A DNA stretch of 64,000 nucleotides from Leptolyngbya sp. FACHB-8 (GTDB lineage Bacteria > Cyanobacteriota > Cyanobacteriia > Elainellales > Elainellaceae): positions 62,001 through 126,000 of the forward strand of contig NZ_JACJOO010000057.1 of assembly GCF_014695575.1 (NCBI RefSeq), read 5' to 3'. Of this stretch, positions 29,653-39,006 are shown in pieces. Under the pieces are notes generated by a model. It did not search any database, had not been told where the DNA came from, and saw only the letters and a list, made by a program, of their open reading frames with translations. Made by a program: the position numbers and the translations under genes. Every line of letters begins with the position of its first letter. Within the stretch, counting starts at the first letter, position 1.

Positions 29653-29894
29653 TGCTACTCGTAGGGTGCTTGCTAATGCGTTACCGCTTTTTCAAATAGG
29701 ATAAGGCTGAACCTAGCCTATAGTCATTATTTCACGTCCATCAGTCTATCAGGCTCTAATCGTGTAATTCATCGGGACTTTGTTAAGAGTTGCAACTCTT
29801 AACGATCGCCTGTTGAGCCATGTTCAGATTTATTACGGCGTGGAAAGGGCATAGGGCTTAGCCTCATGCCCCTTCTGTACCTCTGGCTGCGGAA

Positions 29895-29992
29895 CTATAC
29901 GCTGAGGCGGAAATCCATCACCTATGTTTTGTGTGGGGTGCGAAGCACCCTACACAAAACATAGGTTGCGAACTTAGGCCGCAGCCTACTAG
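29895..29992. repeat. Family B palindromic element, copy B3
   Basis: 98 bp, left border CTA, right border CTAG. The stem carries one G-T mismatch (GTGTGGGGTGC against GCACCCTACAC), midway between the A-T pairing of B2 and the G-C pairing of B4. Confidence 0.88.
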
Positions 29993-30043
29993 GCATCGAA
30001 ATGATTGGGTGTAGTGCTTAACGCCACACAGGTAGTGTTCTAG

Positions 30044-30102
30044 ACATGTAGATGGGTGGTGAAAGGGCCACTTCATGCCCCTTTCACCACCCATCTACAT
30101 GT
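30044..30102. terminator. Long hairpin downstream of the M48 protease gene
   Basis: ACATGTAGATGGGTGGTGAA stem, 24-bp arms, loop of about 11 nt; 25 bp past the M48 stop codon (30127 end of gene). Confidence 0.75.
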
Positions 30103-30126
30103 TTGAAACTGGCCTGTTACACACAA

Positions 30127-31956
30127 TTATTTTGATTGAGATTCTTCGGGCTGTCCTACAACTTCGCGAAGGCGCTGGCGCACCTGTTCGTGGCGCTCTA
30201 CGCCTTCATAGGCAAAGATGTTATAGCGACTGCGTTCAATCTGTACAGCCATGTTGCGCAGGCGTTCGTCCGTATCAGGATGAGTAGAGAGCCATTCCAG
30301 AATGACGTCGGGATTTTCTCGTTCCAGGGTTTCCATCATTGTGTGCAAGCCATCGGCAGCATACCCAGCGGTAGCTAGGAGACGTGTACCGAAGGCATCC
30401 GCTTGGCGTTCCATATCACGGCTGTAGCGCAGCAAGGCCAGGTCTGCAATGATGCCGCCATAGGGTAGGAGTTGGATTGTATTACCTGCCAGGGTTGACT
30501 GCATCATCAGCTCGAAGCCGTGAGACAGCACAGTGTGCGCCAGTTCATGAGCGATGAGGCCAGCCAATTCAGCTTCGGAGTTGCTGTTGAGAATGGCTCC
30601 TGAAAAGATGAAAATCTTTCCGCCTGGAAAAGCGAACGCGTTCAATTCTTCGTTGTCGACCACAAAGAATTCGTATTCAAACTCGTCCCGCCCGGTCATC
30701 TCGGCTAACCGTCGGCCAATCTCATTGACGTAATTCACCACCATTTCGTCTTCTACCAGTTCCAACTGGTCAGCGGCCTGGTTGGAGAAGGCTTCGCCCA
30801 TGCCATCTTCCCCTTCCAGCAGCATCAGGTTGGTTTGTAGAGTGGTGAGTGGGCCGTAAAGGTTGCCTGTCACGACAAAGCTAAGGGCACTGGTGAGGGT
30901 GTTGGCGATCGCATTCAACGCCATATCCTCTCGCAGGTCGTCCTTGAACTCATCTAGATACTCACTGGCTTGAGCATCAAATTCAGCTGCTATTGGATCT
31001 TCGGAATTTAGCAGGGCAAACTGCCGGGCCGCAATGGAGGCTTCCAGTAAATGGTCTGTGCGGGCCAGGACAGAAATCCTGGTCCGCGTAAGTTCGGGAT
31101 TGTCGCCAAACTGCCCGGCTGCCTGTTCTATAGCACTCAAGGCATCCTCCGGGCGCTCGCGCTCCAGTAGTGCCTCAGCATACCGAATCTGTCCGGGAAT
31201 AAATTCGGGCTGTTGTTGCACCAACAGCTCCAGTCCTACCATTTCACGGCTGTCCTGTCCGCGTGCTTGCCCTTCCTGGGCCTCACGCCAGTACACAGTT
31301 CCTTCAGGAGATAGCAGGGCGGGGTCTGAGAAGGGTTGCACTTCCGGAGCAGGAGAGGCGATCGCCGTTCCAGGAGTTTTCGCTTTGCGATAGAGCCGTT
31401 CTGCTTCGTCGTAACGACCTGCCAACCAGAGGCGATCGCCCTCAATCAGCAATTGCCGCCGAGTTGCTGCATCTAATGCTGCTTCGTCGGGTGGTTTGGT
31501 ATCAGAGGGGGCTGGGCCTGGTGGTGTTGTGGCCGCAGGCTCTGAAGGGGACTCCCGAGTTGATGGTGCTGCGGCCGCAGGCTCTGAGGGGGACTCCGGA
31601 ATTGGTGGTGCTGTTGGAAGATCTGAAGGAGATTCCAGTGCAGGCGTTGCTGCGGTTGCTGTCGGGGGCGTTGCCAAAATATCCCAAGATTTTGCAACGG
31701 GTTGAGCTGTTGGAGTGCTCAGTTTTTCCGCCGCAATAGGACTTGTCTCAATTTCTGTTGACTCGTCAGAATCGACCCACAACTTAGGCCCGTCTGATGC
31801 AATAGCCTCAAACTTGGCAACAGACTGAGGGCCAGAGGTCGTTGGAGAAGGTTGTAGGGCCAAGCTGGGAACGGCGATCGCCCAGACTAACGCCCCCAGG
31901 AGAGGGTGGCTCCAGTGGAGCGATCGCTGCCAATCAATAACTCCCATCCGATTCAT
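30127..31956 (-). CDS. Secreted M48-family metalloprotease with proline-rich and TPR-like regions
   Basis: 609 residues. A hydrophobic segment near the start (PLLGALVWAIAVPSLALQ) acts as signal or anchor. Residues 60-160 are Pro/Ser/Ala-rich repeats (ESPSEPAAAAPSTRESPSEP). A helical TPR-like part follows (DRLWLAGRYDEAERLYRKA, YAEALLERERPEDALSAIEQ). The Zn-protease domain is last: HELAHTVLSHG gives the two His ligands and RDMERQADAFG the third Glu. Similar to BepA/YfgC-type periplasmic proteases that combine M48 and TPR domains, but with the domain order reversed (TPR first). An outer-membrane quality-control role is inferred. Confidence 0.85.
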   Translation of the reverse strand: MNRMGVIDWQRSLHWSHPLLGALVWAIAVPSLALQPSPTTSGPQSVAKFEAIASDGPKLWVDSDESTEIETSPIAAEKLSTPTAQPVAKSWDILATPPTATAATPALESPSDLPTAPPIPESPSEPAAAAPSTRESPSEPAATTPPGPAPSDTKPPDEAALDAATRRQLLIEGDRLWLAGRYDEAERLYRKAKTPGTAIASPAPEVQPFSDPALLSPEGTVYWREAQEGQARGQDSREMVGLELLVQQQPEFIPGQIRYAEALLERERPEDALSAIEQAAGQFGDNPELTRTRISVLARTDHLLEASIAARQFALLNSEDPIAAEFDAQASEYLDEFKDDLREDMALNAIANTLTSALSFVVTGNLYGPLTTLQTNLMLLEGEDGMGEAFSNQAADQLELVEDEMVVNYVNEIGRRLAEMTGRDEFEYEFFVVDNEELNAFAFPGGKIFIFSGAILNSNSEAELAGLIAHELAHTVLSHGFELMMQSTLAGNTIQLLPYGGIIADLALLRYSRDMERQADAFGTRLLATAGYAADGLHTMMETLERENPDVILEWLSTHPDTDERLRNMAVQIERSRYNIFAYEGVERHEQVRQRLREVVGQPEESQSK

Positions 31957-32015
31957 AACAACCTTCCTCGATTGGTGGGCTGCTAATTCCTAAGTACCGT
32001 ATATCCAGTGCCGGT

Positions 32016-32052
32016 GAAAATTTTGAGGAGCCAAAAGCTCCTCAAAATTTTC
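32016..32052. terminator. Terminator after the DUF2996 gene
   Basis: GAAAATTTTGAGGAGC/GCTCCTCAAAATTTTC perfect stem, loop CAAAA, ending 64 bp past the DUF2996 stop. Confidence 0.8.
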
Positions 32053-32115
32053 TTGGCCAGGTAGACGGACTACAGAGATTGATGTTCCCTAAATAAGGAA
32101 CTTCTTTGACTAGGT

Positions 32116-32583
32116 TTAGTTCACCGTTAACCACTTCTGGCCGTTCAACCGTTGAATGGTGTAAAGCACCATCAGATCCAGAGTGATCTTGCGCTCATCA
32201 ATCATGAAAGACTCCATCTGGCTGGGATTTGAACCCTTGTCTGCCCAGCAGAAAAACTTCTGCCCACTAATGTCTTCCTTGATAAAGCCAATGCGGAACT
32301 GCCGCTGGCCTCCCTTCATATGGCCAATCACTTGCCAGCAATCCACATCCGTGAGGCCTTTAATCGGAACGGGTTGCTTTTCAAACTTCAGATCCAGGTC
32401 GTTGACGGCAAACTTTTGCAGAGTTTGGGTCAGAGCTGGCAAAAAGTGCTGAGTGATAAACTCAGCAAAAGGTTTGTCTTCAACCGCTGGCGGCTTTTCC
32501 TTCTTAGGCTTTGCAGCGGTAGCAGCGGGCTTTTCCGCTTTTGCTTCTGCCGGAGCTTCGGTGGGTTTGGTTTCTTCAGACAT
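32116..32583 (-). CDS. DUF2996 family protein
   Basis: 155 residues. The first 50 are Lys/Ala/Pro/Glu-rich and disordered-looking; residues 55-155 form the conserved domain found in cyanobacteria and plastids (PFAEFITQHFLPALTQTLQKF, WQVIGHMKGGQRQFRIGF, ITLDLMVLYTIQRLNGQKWL). Function not established to my knowledge. No signal peptide. Monocistronic with its own terminator. Confidence 0.85.
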   Translation of the reverse strand: MSEETKPTEAPAEAKAEKPAATAAKPKKEKPPAVEDKPFAEFITQHFLPALTQTLQKFAVNDLDLKFEKQPVPIKGLTDVDCWQVIGHMKGGQRQFRIGFIKEDISGQKFFCWADKGSNPSQMESFMIDERKITLDLMVLYTIQRLNGQKWLTVN

Positions 32584-32769
32584 AGCTTACGCTCTCACGG
32601 TTGTATGGGAGTCAGCAGACAAAAAGCGATTGCAACAGAGCTGCAATGCTGGAGTTGCTTCCATAGTACAGGCTTTAACCGGGCAAAAATTCAGCCTCGG
32701 CGGAGGAATCCCTGCAAAGATTTTGATGCTTTTTATAGCCTTACTCACATCTTGCGCCTTTCCAAAACC

Positions 32770-32830
32770 AAATTCCAGAACCCTTACTTTTTCATCGCAA
32801 AGCGCCAAAAGAGTAAGGGTTCTGGAATTT
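32770..32830. terminator. Perfect-arm hairpin between two minus-strand genes
   Basis: AAATTCCAGAACCCTTACT and its complement (19-bp arms) around a 23-nt loop. About 190 bp upstream of the DUF2996 start and about 200 bp beyond the end of the 33034 gene. Confidence 0.65.
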
Positions 32831-32851
32831 GCTACAGGATTTGAGTCTACT

Positions 32852-32956
32852 TACAGCGCTTTGCGCTTGAATCAGCCACGGTTGTTTTTGTGAGAGTCGC
32901 GCTCCGCGCGGCTCTCACAAAAACAACCAGATTTTAAGCGCTTGAAAAACGCTGTA
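32852..32956. repeat. Family C palindromic element, copy C3
   Basis: 105 bp with intact ends (TACAGCGCTTTGCGCTTGAA; GCGCTTGAAAAACGCTGTA). Inner loop is TCC, the reverse complement of GGA in C2. TA borders both ends. Confidence 0.88.
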
Positions 32957-33033
32957 ACCCCATTTAGGGAGAACCGAATCGTTCATTTTTGCGTGCGCGT
33001 CGTGTTGCAAAAATGGGCGTTTTCCAAAATCTT

Positions 33034-33810
33034 TTACTGAAGCACCGCCAGAGGGCTATCAATGCTTTTTGACTGGTAGGTGCTTGGGCTGTATTGATCG
33101 AGATGACGGTAAAGCATGCGGGGCTTTGAGTAGCGGCAAGAGAAAAACTCAACAGCCGCCTGTCCATCATCAAACACTTTCACCTTGGGCCACAGATCTT
33201 TGGGCTGTGCTGTGCGCCAGTTCCAGTTAGCGGCTGGGGCTGCATCGATCAGTTCATGCTGACCCCATTTTTTGCGATCGCCCATCGCCCCAAACTCCTC
33301 CAACTCCCGCCGTAGAATTGATGCCATCAGAAAGGACGCAGGGGTGCGATCGCCTTCAACGGCCTCCATAAAATGTTCCAGAGCCTTTTCCGGCTTAGGC
33401 GGCTGTGCCATGGTTTGCTTTCCCGTCAACGCCTTCTCCAGAATGGTCATGGTACTGTACGCCTCTGGCACCGCCCAGACGACTCCTACTCCCTGCCCCT
33501 GAGAGCGAAATAGGTAGCTCACCAGGCGATAATCTGGCTTCATCTGTAAGCCTGGTAGCTTCAGAAAGCAGGCTCCTGGATTCACCGTGCTGACAAACCA
33601 TTCATCCTGCACGGTAGCGGGAGGATGTTGGGCTAGAGGTGTACCACCAAACGTGAAAACCCCACTCAGTTCGTCCAGGGATTCTGGTTCTGGCATTTCA
33701 TCCGATGTTTGCTCCTCCCCGGTTTGTTCTGTATTGGGTACAGCAAGGGATTGGAGGAGATATTTCTTGACCTTTTGAAGGGATGACAGTGGATATTTTT
33801 TAATGGTCAT
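33034..33810 (-). CDS. Conserved-looking cytoplasmic protein of unknown function
   Basis: 258 residues, no signal peptide or membrane helix. An acidic linker (residues 28-50, EQTGEEQTSDEMPEPESLDE) precedes a mixed alpha/beta part with tryptophan-rich stretches (NWNWRTAQPKDLWPKVKVF) and ends with CRYSKPRMLYRHLDQYSPSTY. No motif recognised. Codon use matches the neighbours, so it is probably resident. Confidence 0.7.
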   Translation of the reverse strand: MTIKKYPLSSLQKVKKYLLQSLAVPNTEQTGEEQTSDEMPEPESLDELSGVFTFGGTPLAQHPPATVQDEWFVSTVNPGACFLKLPGLQMKPDYRLVSYLFRSQGQGVGVVWAVPEAYSTMTILEKALTGKQTMAQPPKPEKALEHFMEAVEGDRTPASFLMASILRRELEEFGAMGDRKKWGQHELIDAAPAANWNWRTAQPKDLWPKVKVFDDGQAAVEFFSCRYSKPRMLYRHLDQYSPSTYQSKSIDSPLAVLQ

Positions 33811-34290
33811 AACCGGGCGGGAATCCTACTCAGGACACGGTTTCTGGGTTTTACCAGGGGGAGTTATCGCTCGGTGCCTGGTGCTGAGGGATCTTGATAT
33901 CCCCGCATGTCTCTTGAAGTTAGAGTGCCCAGACAAAAGCACGGGATTGAAACCAAGCGAAGAATCGTAAGCTTTCTTCGGGACCAGAAGCCTCGGCTAA
34001 TGAAAACTGAAGGAAATTCAGTTTTCGACTGATCCCTTCTAAAACAGGACGGTTGTAAAACTTACAGACATTTCATGTCGCCCATCACTGTATCGCAACC
34101 GACCGGGTCAGCTTCTAAAACCCCAACAAATTTGAATACTTCTCAAAAATCCCGTTTTTCAGAGCCTAGACACTCGAAAAATGTAGCTCGGTTTAGCCTT
34201 GAAAGATTGATGTAGGAGTTTAGCGCCCCCCTGGCCTGTATATTCCTAAATTCACGCTAAGCCTGAGGCATACTGCAGGTTAGGTACGGC
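33811..34290. other. Intergenic region of 480 bp with one marginal small frame
   Basis: Holds an inverted pair GAAAACTGAAggaaaTTCAGTTTTC near 33999-34029. A 46-codon frame at 34075-34215 (MSPITVSQPTGSASKTPTNL...) has no ribosome-binding site and no recognisable similarity, so it is not called as a gene. Otherwise nothing seen. Confidence 0.4.
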
Positions 34291-34698
34291 TTATCTGGGC
34301 ACATCTGCATGATGTGGCGAGGATTCCTTCCAGATAACTCGTACCTGGCCAGGTGCAACCCGATTGCTCTGCTCCTGCATAATGCGCTGAGCTTGTTCCG
34401 GGTCGAAACGGTAATTAAAGTCAGCCTGAAGCTGATTAACGCGAGATTCGAGTTTAGAAACTTCCTGGGTAATTTCTTTGAGCTGGGTTTGCTGTGCTAC
34501 CGCCATCGGGATGAGTTGAGCCAGACCAACACAGGCGGCGATTGCCGCACCCACACTGACCACTAATTTACTCCCCACTTCGAACGCCATTGCGCGATGA
34601 GGATTGGCTCTACGAGCCACCCGCCGTCGCCGCCGAAGCACACCCCCGGGCTGAGAGCCGGGAGCGGGAGGATAGTTTTGAGGGGAACGCGCGTTCAT
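34291..34698 (-). CDS. Single-pass membrane protein with coiled coil
   Basis: 135 residues. A basic, Pro/Arg-rich cytoplasmic start (VLRRRRRVARRANPHR) is followed by one membrane helix (LVVSVGAAIAACVGLAQLIP) and a heptad-like coiled coil (LKEITQEVSKLESRVNQLQADF). The layout resembles FtsL/DivIC-type division proteins, but length and sequence do not prove it. Function unknown. Confidence 0.65.
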   Translation of the reverse strand: MNARSPQNYPPAPGSQPGGVLRRRRRVARRANPHRAMAFEVGSKLVVSVGAAIAACVGLAQLIPMAVAQQTQLKEITQEVSKLESRVNQLQADFNYRFDPEQAQRIMQEQSNRVAPGQVRVIWKESSPHHADVPR

Positions 34699-34939
34699 GG
34701 GGGCAAACCTGACGGAGGAGCGAATGGCATGAAAGCCTACCCCAATATAATGGTTGTCTGTTGCAATCGCGAAAAAAATACATCTCCCATTTACGATCGC
34801 AATGGGTAGTTATTCCTGAAGATAGAATTCGCCGATGCCTTCCCACTCTGGGTTAAAGCCTTTTGCCATTGCTTGGTAGCGGCACAATACCTTAACCCAG
34901 CATGGCCCATCGTGAGGCTATAGCAATGTACAAGTACGT

Positions 34940-35065
34940 TAACCTGAGTTCGGGTTAAGGGCGTTTTCAAGTGCCGCGCAACGCGCGGCACTTGAAAACG
35001 CTCATTTTGGCGTGCGCAAAGCGCACGCCAAAATGAGCACTTCAGCTTATCCCGAACTGAGGTTA
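34940..35065. repeat. Family A double-hairpin element, copy A2
   Basis: Same plan as A1. Hairpin 1 is GTTTTCAAGTGCCGCGC (loop AAC), with a compensated base pair relative to A1 (AAG/CTT instead of GAG/CTC). Hairpin 2 has loop AAA instead of TTT. Flanks do not form a clear direct repeat. Confidence 0.88.
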
Positions 35066-35112
35066 CTTAATCAACAAGCACAGCGCGATAAAGATGAGGC
35101 TGACATTCAAAA

Positions 35113-35147
35113 CGATGGGGTGGAGTACACTGTACCCCACCCCGTCG
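35113..35147. terminator. Hairpin downstream of psaM
   Basis: CGATGGGGTGGAGTAC pairs with GTACCCCACCCCGTCG except at one base. About 100 bp past the psaM stop. Confidence 0.6.
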
Positions 35148-35249
35148 CTTTCAACCAAAGCGAAACCGCTCTAGATTTTGAAATATTTCATGGGAGTAAA
35201 CCCACAAAATAGGATGAAAGAGCCGCCCAGGAAGATCCTGGAAACGGAG

Positions 35250-35345
35250 TTACTTGTATAGCTCGGTGGAGAGGCGGAATGCCATTACCCCAGGCAGTAG
35301 TGCAATAACCAGAGCTGCAAAGATTTGAGTATCTGAAAGAGCCAT
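35250..35345 (-). CDS. psaM: Photosystem I subunit XII
   Basis: 31 residues: MALSDTQIFAALVIALLPGV then MAFRLSTELYK. This is the single-helix PSI subunit near the monomer-monomer interface, helping trimer stability. The N-terminal MALSDTQ and C-terminal FRLSTELYK are diagnostic. It lies alone between unrelated genes, as is common in cyanobacteria, and is shorter than usual gene-calling limits. An AGGAG-like sequence precedes the start on the minus strand (CAGGAGTTTTCACGATG region). Confidence 0.96.
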   Translation of the reverse strand: MALSDTQIFAALVIALLPGVMAFRLSTELYK

Positions 35346-35579
35346 CGTGAAAACTCCTGTATTTAACGATAAATACCCTAGAACGGTTGTCCATTCATGA
35401 GTTGAATGGCACCAACGTACATTAATTTCAGCGATCGCGGCCCCTTCTGGAACATCTTGTTATACAGCTTAATATTTGGCAGAGGCTGAGGATATGGATT
35501 CCGTCAGGGATGATGTGCAATACGCCCAGCGCACCCATCGACCATCCTTCCCCTAACAACCTTCCGAAAGCCTAATTGT

Positions 35580-35613
35580 GGGAGGGTGGGGCGCATACGC
35601 ACCCCACCCTCCC
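35580..35613. terminator. GC-rich hairpin between sasA and psaM
   Basis: GGGAGGGTGGGGCG/CGCACCCCACCCTCCC-type stem with a short ATA-containing loop; one of two hairpins after sasA. Confidence 0.6.
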
Positions 35614-35624
35614 GTAGGCTCTAG

Positions 35625-35676
35625 GAATCTCAGACAAGGTTGTGTGCTACAGCGCGCACAACCTTATCTGAGATTC
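35625..35676. terminator. Hairpin abutting the sasA stop codon
   Basis: GAATCTCAGACAAGGTTGTG and complement with one mismatch; the inner end touches the stop codon of sasA at 35677. Confidence 0.75.
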
Positions 35677-36864
35677 TCAGGAGCGATAAACCGGCAGTGT
35701 AAAGTGAAAACAACTTCCCTGGCTGGGGGTTGAATCTACCCAAATTTGGCCATAGTGGGCACGTACAATACGTTGGCAGAGGGCCAGTCCAATGCCATAG
35801 CCATCTTTTCCGGCGTCCCGCTCCAGGCGAAATTGGTCCTCGAAAATGCGTTCCCGGTTTTCTTCAGGAATACCCGGTCCTGTGTCGCAGACGCTCACCT
35901 GTACCTTTTGAGTGGTGCGATGCAGGATGGCCACCTGCACACTACCGCCTTTAGGGGTGTACTTAATCGCGTTATCTAATAGGTTAATTAATACCTGCCG
36001 TACCTTTTCTGGATCTGCATAAACTGTGGGGAGATCCGTAGGGATATCTGTTTTGATGTGTTGCGCTTTGACTTCAAACTGGTTTTCCAGGTCATTCAAA
36101 ATTCTGAGACAGAGCAACCCCAGGTCTAGCTTTTGGGGTTGAATTTCGAGCTTGCCGCCGCTGCCCTGAGCCGCTTGCAGTACATCAGTAATCATGCGAT
36201 CGATCACTTTCGCCTGGGTGCGAGCATGGCGGATGAGCTGGGCAATGGTTTCTCGGCTCAGACGTTCTTTCCGTTCTTCTGCCTTAATGCCGCTCCGAGT
36301 ATCAAGGCCCAGTTCTAGAGTTTCCAGGGCGATCGAAACTGTGGTCAGAGGGTTCCGGAGGTCGTGAGCCAGCATAGACATTAATCGCTCCCGAAACTGA
36401 AGTTGTTCCTGGAGTTCTTCGTTCTGTTGCTTAAGGCGAAAAATTTCGTCAGAGAGGTGGGTGATCTCGGTCAGGTGAGAGATGGAAGCGGAAGGGGGAT
36501 TATATTCAGGCTTGAGCGTTGTTTCCTGAACGTCCTGGTCTTCCGAAAACTCTTCGGCAGATTGCCGCCAACGCAGCCACCATTGGTCGAGCTGCGCCAC
36601 AATATCACTACCCGCCAAAATATGACGGGGTTCAGGGTGATATTTGATCAGGGCAGGGGTAGCCACTAGCTTGAAATGTTCGACTAGATGGGGCTGCTCA
36701 CCCACATCGATGACCTCTAACCCAAAGGGGTAATCTTGTCCGAGCTCCTTAAGCCGTAGCCGAATCTGCCGGATCTTCTCGTTCGATCCGGGGCGTTTGT
36801 CCACAAACAACAGGAGTTGTAAGGGAACTTCAGAACTATCAGTGGCGACGGGCAACGTTTCCAT
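35677..36864 (-). CDS. sasA: Circadian-output histidine kinase SasA
   Basis: 395 residues from ATG 36864 (METLPVATDSSE). The N-terminal 100 residues are a KaiB-like thioredoxin-fold sensor (LQLLLFVDKRPGSNEKIRQI, LVATPALIKYHPEPRHILAG) that binds KaiC. After an acidic linker and coiled coil comes the kinase: phospho-acceptor H167 in MLAHDLRNPLTT, N box LLDNAIKYTPKGG, G boxes DTGPGIPEENRERIF and GYGIGLAL. In Synechococcus SasA passes the KaiC phase to the regulator RpaA. Neither kai genes nor rpaA lie in this window. Two further ATGs upstream (36879, 36900) are less likely. Confidence 0.93.
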   Translation of the reverse strand: METLPVATDSSEVPLQLLLFVDKRPGSNEKIRQIRLRLKELGQDYPFGLEVIDVGEQPHLVEHFKLVATPALIKYHPEPRHILAGSDIVAQLDQWWLRWRQSAEEFSEDQDVQETTLKPEYNPPSASISHLTEITHLSDEIFRLKQQNEELQEQLQFRERLMSMLAHDLRNPLTTVSIALETLELGLDTRSGIKAEERKERLSRETIAQLIRHARTQAKVIDRMITDVLQAAQGSGGKLEIQPQKLDLGLLCLRILNDLENQFEVKAQHIKTDIPTDLPTVYADPEKVRQVLINLLDNAIKYTPKGGSVQVAILHRTTQKVQVSVCDTGPGIPEENRERIFEDQFRLERDAGKDGYGIGLALCQRIVRAHYGQIWVDSTPSQGSCFHFTLPVYRS

Positions 36865-37816
36865 AGACCTTGAAGTCATTGGATACCAAACTTTCAGCAA
36901 CCTGAACGACTAAGACAATTATCAACGTTGATAGAACCGCAGAACGTGCCAAACATTACCCAGGAGCCTTAGGGCTATTCTATTCCCAAATCACATCTGA
37001 AGCGCCTGGTTAGTTTCGCGGTATCCGGCTTTAGGTTGCCCAAAATGGCGGGTTGCCGCCAAGCAGATCAGAGAGAAGTGGAGAAGTGCCTAGCCAATCC
37101 TCCGTTTTTGGAGGGGCTGATTACTATACCCACTAAATTTCTGAACCTAATCTAGCTTCGGTTATACCTTAAAACTTTTGTCTCTATGCGTAATCATGTT
37201 CACTTTCCTGCATTTTTCGCTAGGGACTCTAAAGCGGAGATTTCCGCATAAGAATTTACCCATCATGTGGGGGCTTTACGCAGTCGCAGGCAAAGCCCCC
37301 ACATGATGGAGGCAATGTCATTCCTGAAAATCTCCCAAGAGTTTGTACTGGTAAGGCATGAAGATGCTGTTCTCGACGTGTGGTTGGCTGTTGTAGCGCA
37401 GAATATGGGCTCAAGCTTTACCGGCTTTTGCCACCCTGTAACTGACCGTAGCATGATGAAGGCTATAGAAGTTTTGGGAAGATGGGAAGGCGTACACTTC
37501 TGGTTTGATAAATTTGTGCGAAGAGACGGTCTGAGATAGAGACGCCAGTGGAGAAATGGGGGAGCATAAGATTAAGGAAGACCTGTTGGATCTTGGGGTC
37601 GATTCATCGATTCGGCACATGTGGGTCAGGGGGCTCAGTCAGAAAACCTGGTAATTTCTACGGTAGGAGCTGGGTTTCGGCTAAACTAAAACGCTTGGAT
37701 AATGTTCGCGATGCCCCTTATGGCTCTATGCTTTTGCGAGGCACTACCAGCGACGAAGCGATAGTAACCTCGCCACTTCAAAACAGGTGTACTCTCATCG
37801 GACGGATTGCAGGGGA
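36865..37816. other. Long divergent intergenic region between sasA and the GT4 gene
   Basis: About 950 bp. No convincing coding frame: a 90-codon frame at 37267-37539 starts inside a palindrome and has no similarity I recognise. The palindrome is at 37261-37308. Likely holds the promoters of both genes. Confidence 0.5.
37261..37308. repeat. Palindrome in the divergent sasA/GT4 region
   Basis: CATCATGTGGGGGCTTT (17-bp arm, one further pair interrupted) against AAAGCCCCCACATGATG, loop ACGCAGTCGCAGGC. Lies about 400 bp from sasA's start and 510 bp before the GT4 start, so a terminator role is unlikely. Confidence 0.7.
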
Positions 37817-39004
37817 ATGAAAATTCTGGTTCTGGCCTGGGAGTTTCCTCCCCGCATTGTGGGAGGGATTGCCCGCCACGTTGCAGAACTATATCCCGAA
37901 ATTACCCGGCTTGGACATCAGGTTCACTTGCTGACGGTGGAATTTGGGCAGGCACCTCACTACGAAGTTGTGGAAGGCATCCATGTGCATCGGGTGCGAG
38001 TGGGACCCGGCCACGACTTTTTCCACTGGGTAGACAATATGAACACCAGCATGGGGCAGCATGGGGGTAAGCTGCTACTGGACGATGGGCCATTTGACCT
38101 GATTCATGCCCATGATTGGCTGGTAGGAGATGCGGCGATCGCCCTCAAACACATTTTCCGCATTCCCCTCATTGCTACCATTCATGCTACCGAGGCAGGC
38201 CGCCACAATGGACTACATAACTCCACCCAGCACTACATCCACGGTAAAGAGTTGCGGCTGGCCCACGAAGCCTGGCGAGTGGTGGTGTGTTCGCGCTATA
38301 TGCAGCGAGAGGTGGAGCGATCGCTCCGCAGCCCCGCCGACAAAATTGATGTGGTCTACAACGGCATTCGTCCTGAGAAGAAACCGGCTCGCGCCACCTT
38401 CGACTATTTGAGCTTCCGCCGGCAGTTTGCCAAGGATGATGAACAGATTGTGTACTACGTGGGCCGGATGACCTATGAGAAGGGAGTGCAGGTCATGCTC
38501 AATGCTGCCCCCCGCATCATCCGAGCCATGGAAGGGCTTGTGAAGTTTGTGATTATTGGCAGTGGTCAGATTGACCCCCTCAAGCAACAGGTGCGGGATT
38601 TGGGAATTTGGGATTACTGCCACTTCACCGGGTTTATGCCCGATGATCAGTTGAATTTGTTTCAGGCGATCGCGGACTGTGCTGTCTTCCCTAGCCTCTA
38701 TGAGCCCTTCGGCATTGTGGTGCTGGAAAGCTTCGCAGCCCAGGTGCCTGTGGTTGTGTCCGATGTGGGTGGCCTGCCCGAGGTGGTACAGCACGGTCAA
38801 ACGGGCATTGTGACCCAGGCTAATAGCCCTGAATCGCTGGCCCGTGGCATTCTGCAAATTCTGGAACAACCTGATTTCGCTAAAACCCTGGTAGATAACG
38901 CCTACATTGACCTTTATCAGCGTTTTAGCTGGGCAGAGTTGGCAGCACAGACCATTGAGGTATACAAGCGGGTTGCCCTGGAGCGGCAACTGGTGGCCTG
39001 GTAG
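37817..39004 (+). CDS. Glycosyltransferase family 4 (GT-B fold)
   Basis: 395 residues from ATG 37817, with AGGGG six bases upstream. Starts MKILVLAWEFPPRIVGGIAR, with the glycine-rich acceptor loop typical of glycogen-synthase-like GT4 enzymes. The nucleotide-sugar site shows the Ex7E signature EPFGIVVLE followed by PVVVSDVGGLPEVV, and YYVGRMTYEKGVQ earlier. Retaining transferases of this group build polysaccharides, glycolipids or glycogen. No polysaccharide cluster is adjacent, so the acceptor is unknown. Confidence 0.9.
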   Translation: MKILVLAWEFPPRIVGGIARHVAELYPEITRLGHQVHLLTVEFGQAPHYEVVEGIHVHRVRVGPGHDFFHWVDNMNTSMGQHGGKLLLDDGPFDLIHAHDWLVGDAAIALKHIFRIPLIATIHATEAGRHNGLHNSTQHYIHGKELRLAHEAWRVVVCSRYMQREVERSLRSPADKIDVVYNGIRPEKKPARATFDYLSFRRQFAKDDEQIVYYVGRMTYEKGVQVMLNAAPRIIRAMEGLVKFVIIGSGQIDPLKQQVRDLGIWDYCHFTGFMPDDQLNLFQAIADCAVFPSLYEPFGIVVLESFAAQVPVVVSDVGGLPEVVQHGQTGIVTQANSPESLARGILQILEQPDFAKTLVDNAYIDLYQRFSWAELAAQTIEVYKRVALERQLVAW

Positions 39005-39006
39005 TC

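Noticed and set aside
32220-32262. tRNA-like string GGGATTTGAACCC
   Set aside because: It lies inside the DUF2996 gene and the surrounding bases cannot form a cloverleaf.
34075-34215. 46-codon frame starting MSPITVSQPTGS
   Set aside because: No ribosome-binding site, no recognisable similarity, and length is within chance expectation.
37267-37539. 90-codon frame upstream of the GT4 gene
   Set aside because: Begins inside a palindrome and shows no domain or signal; likely chance.
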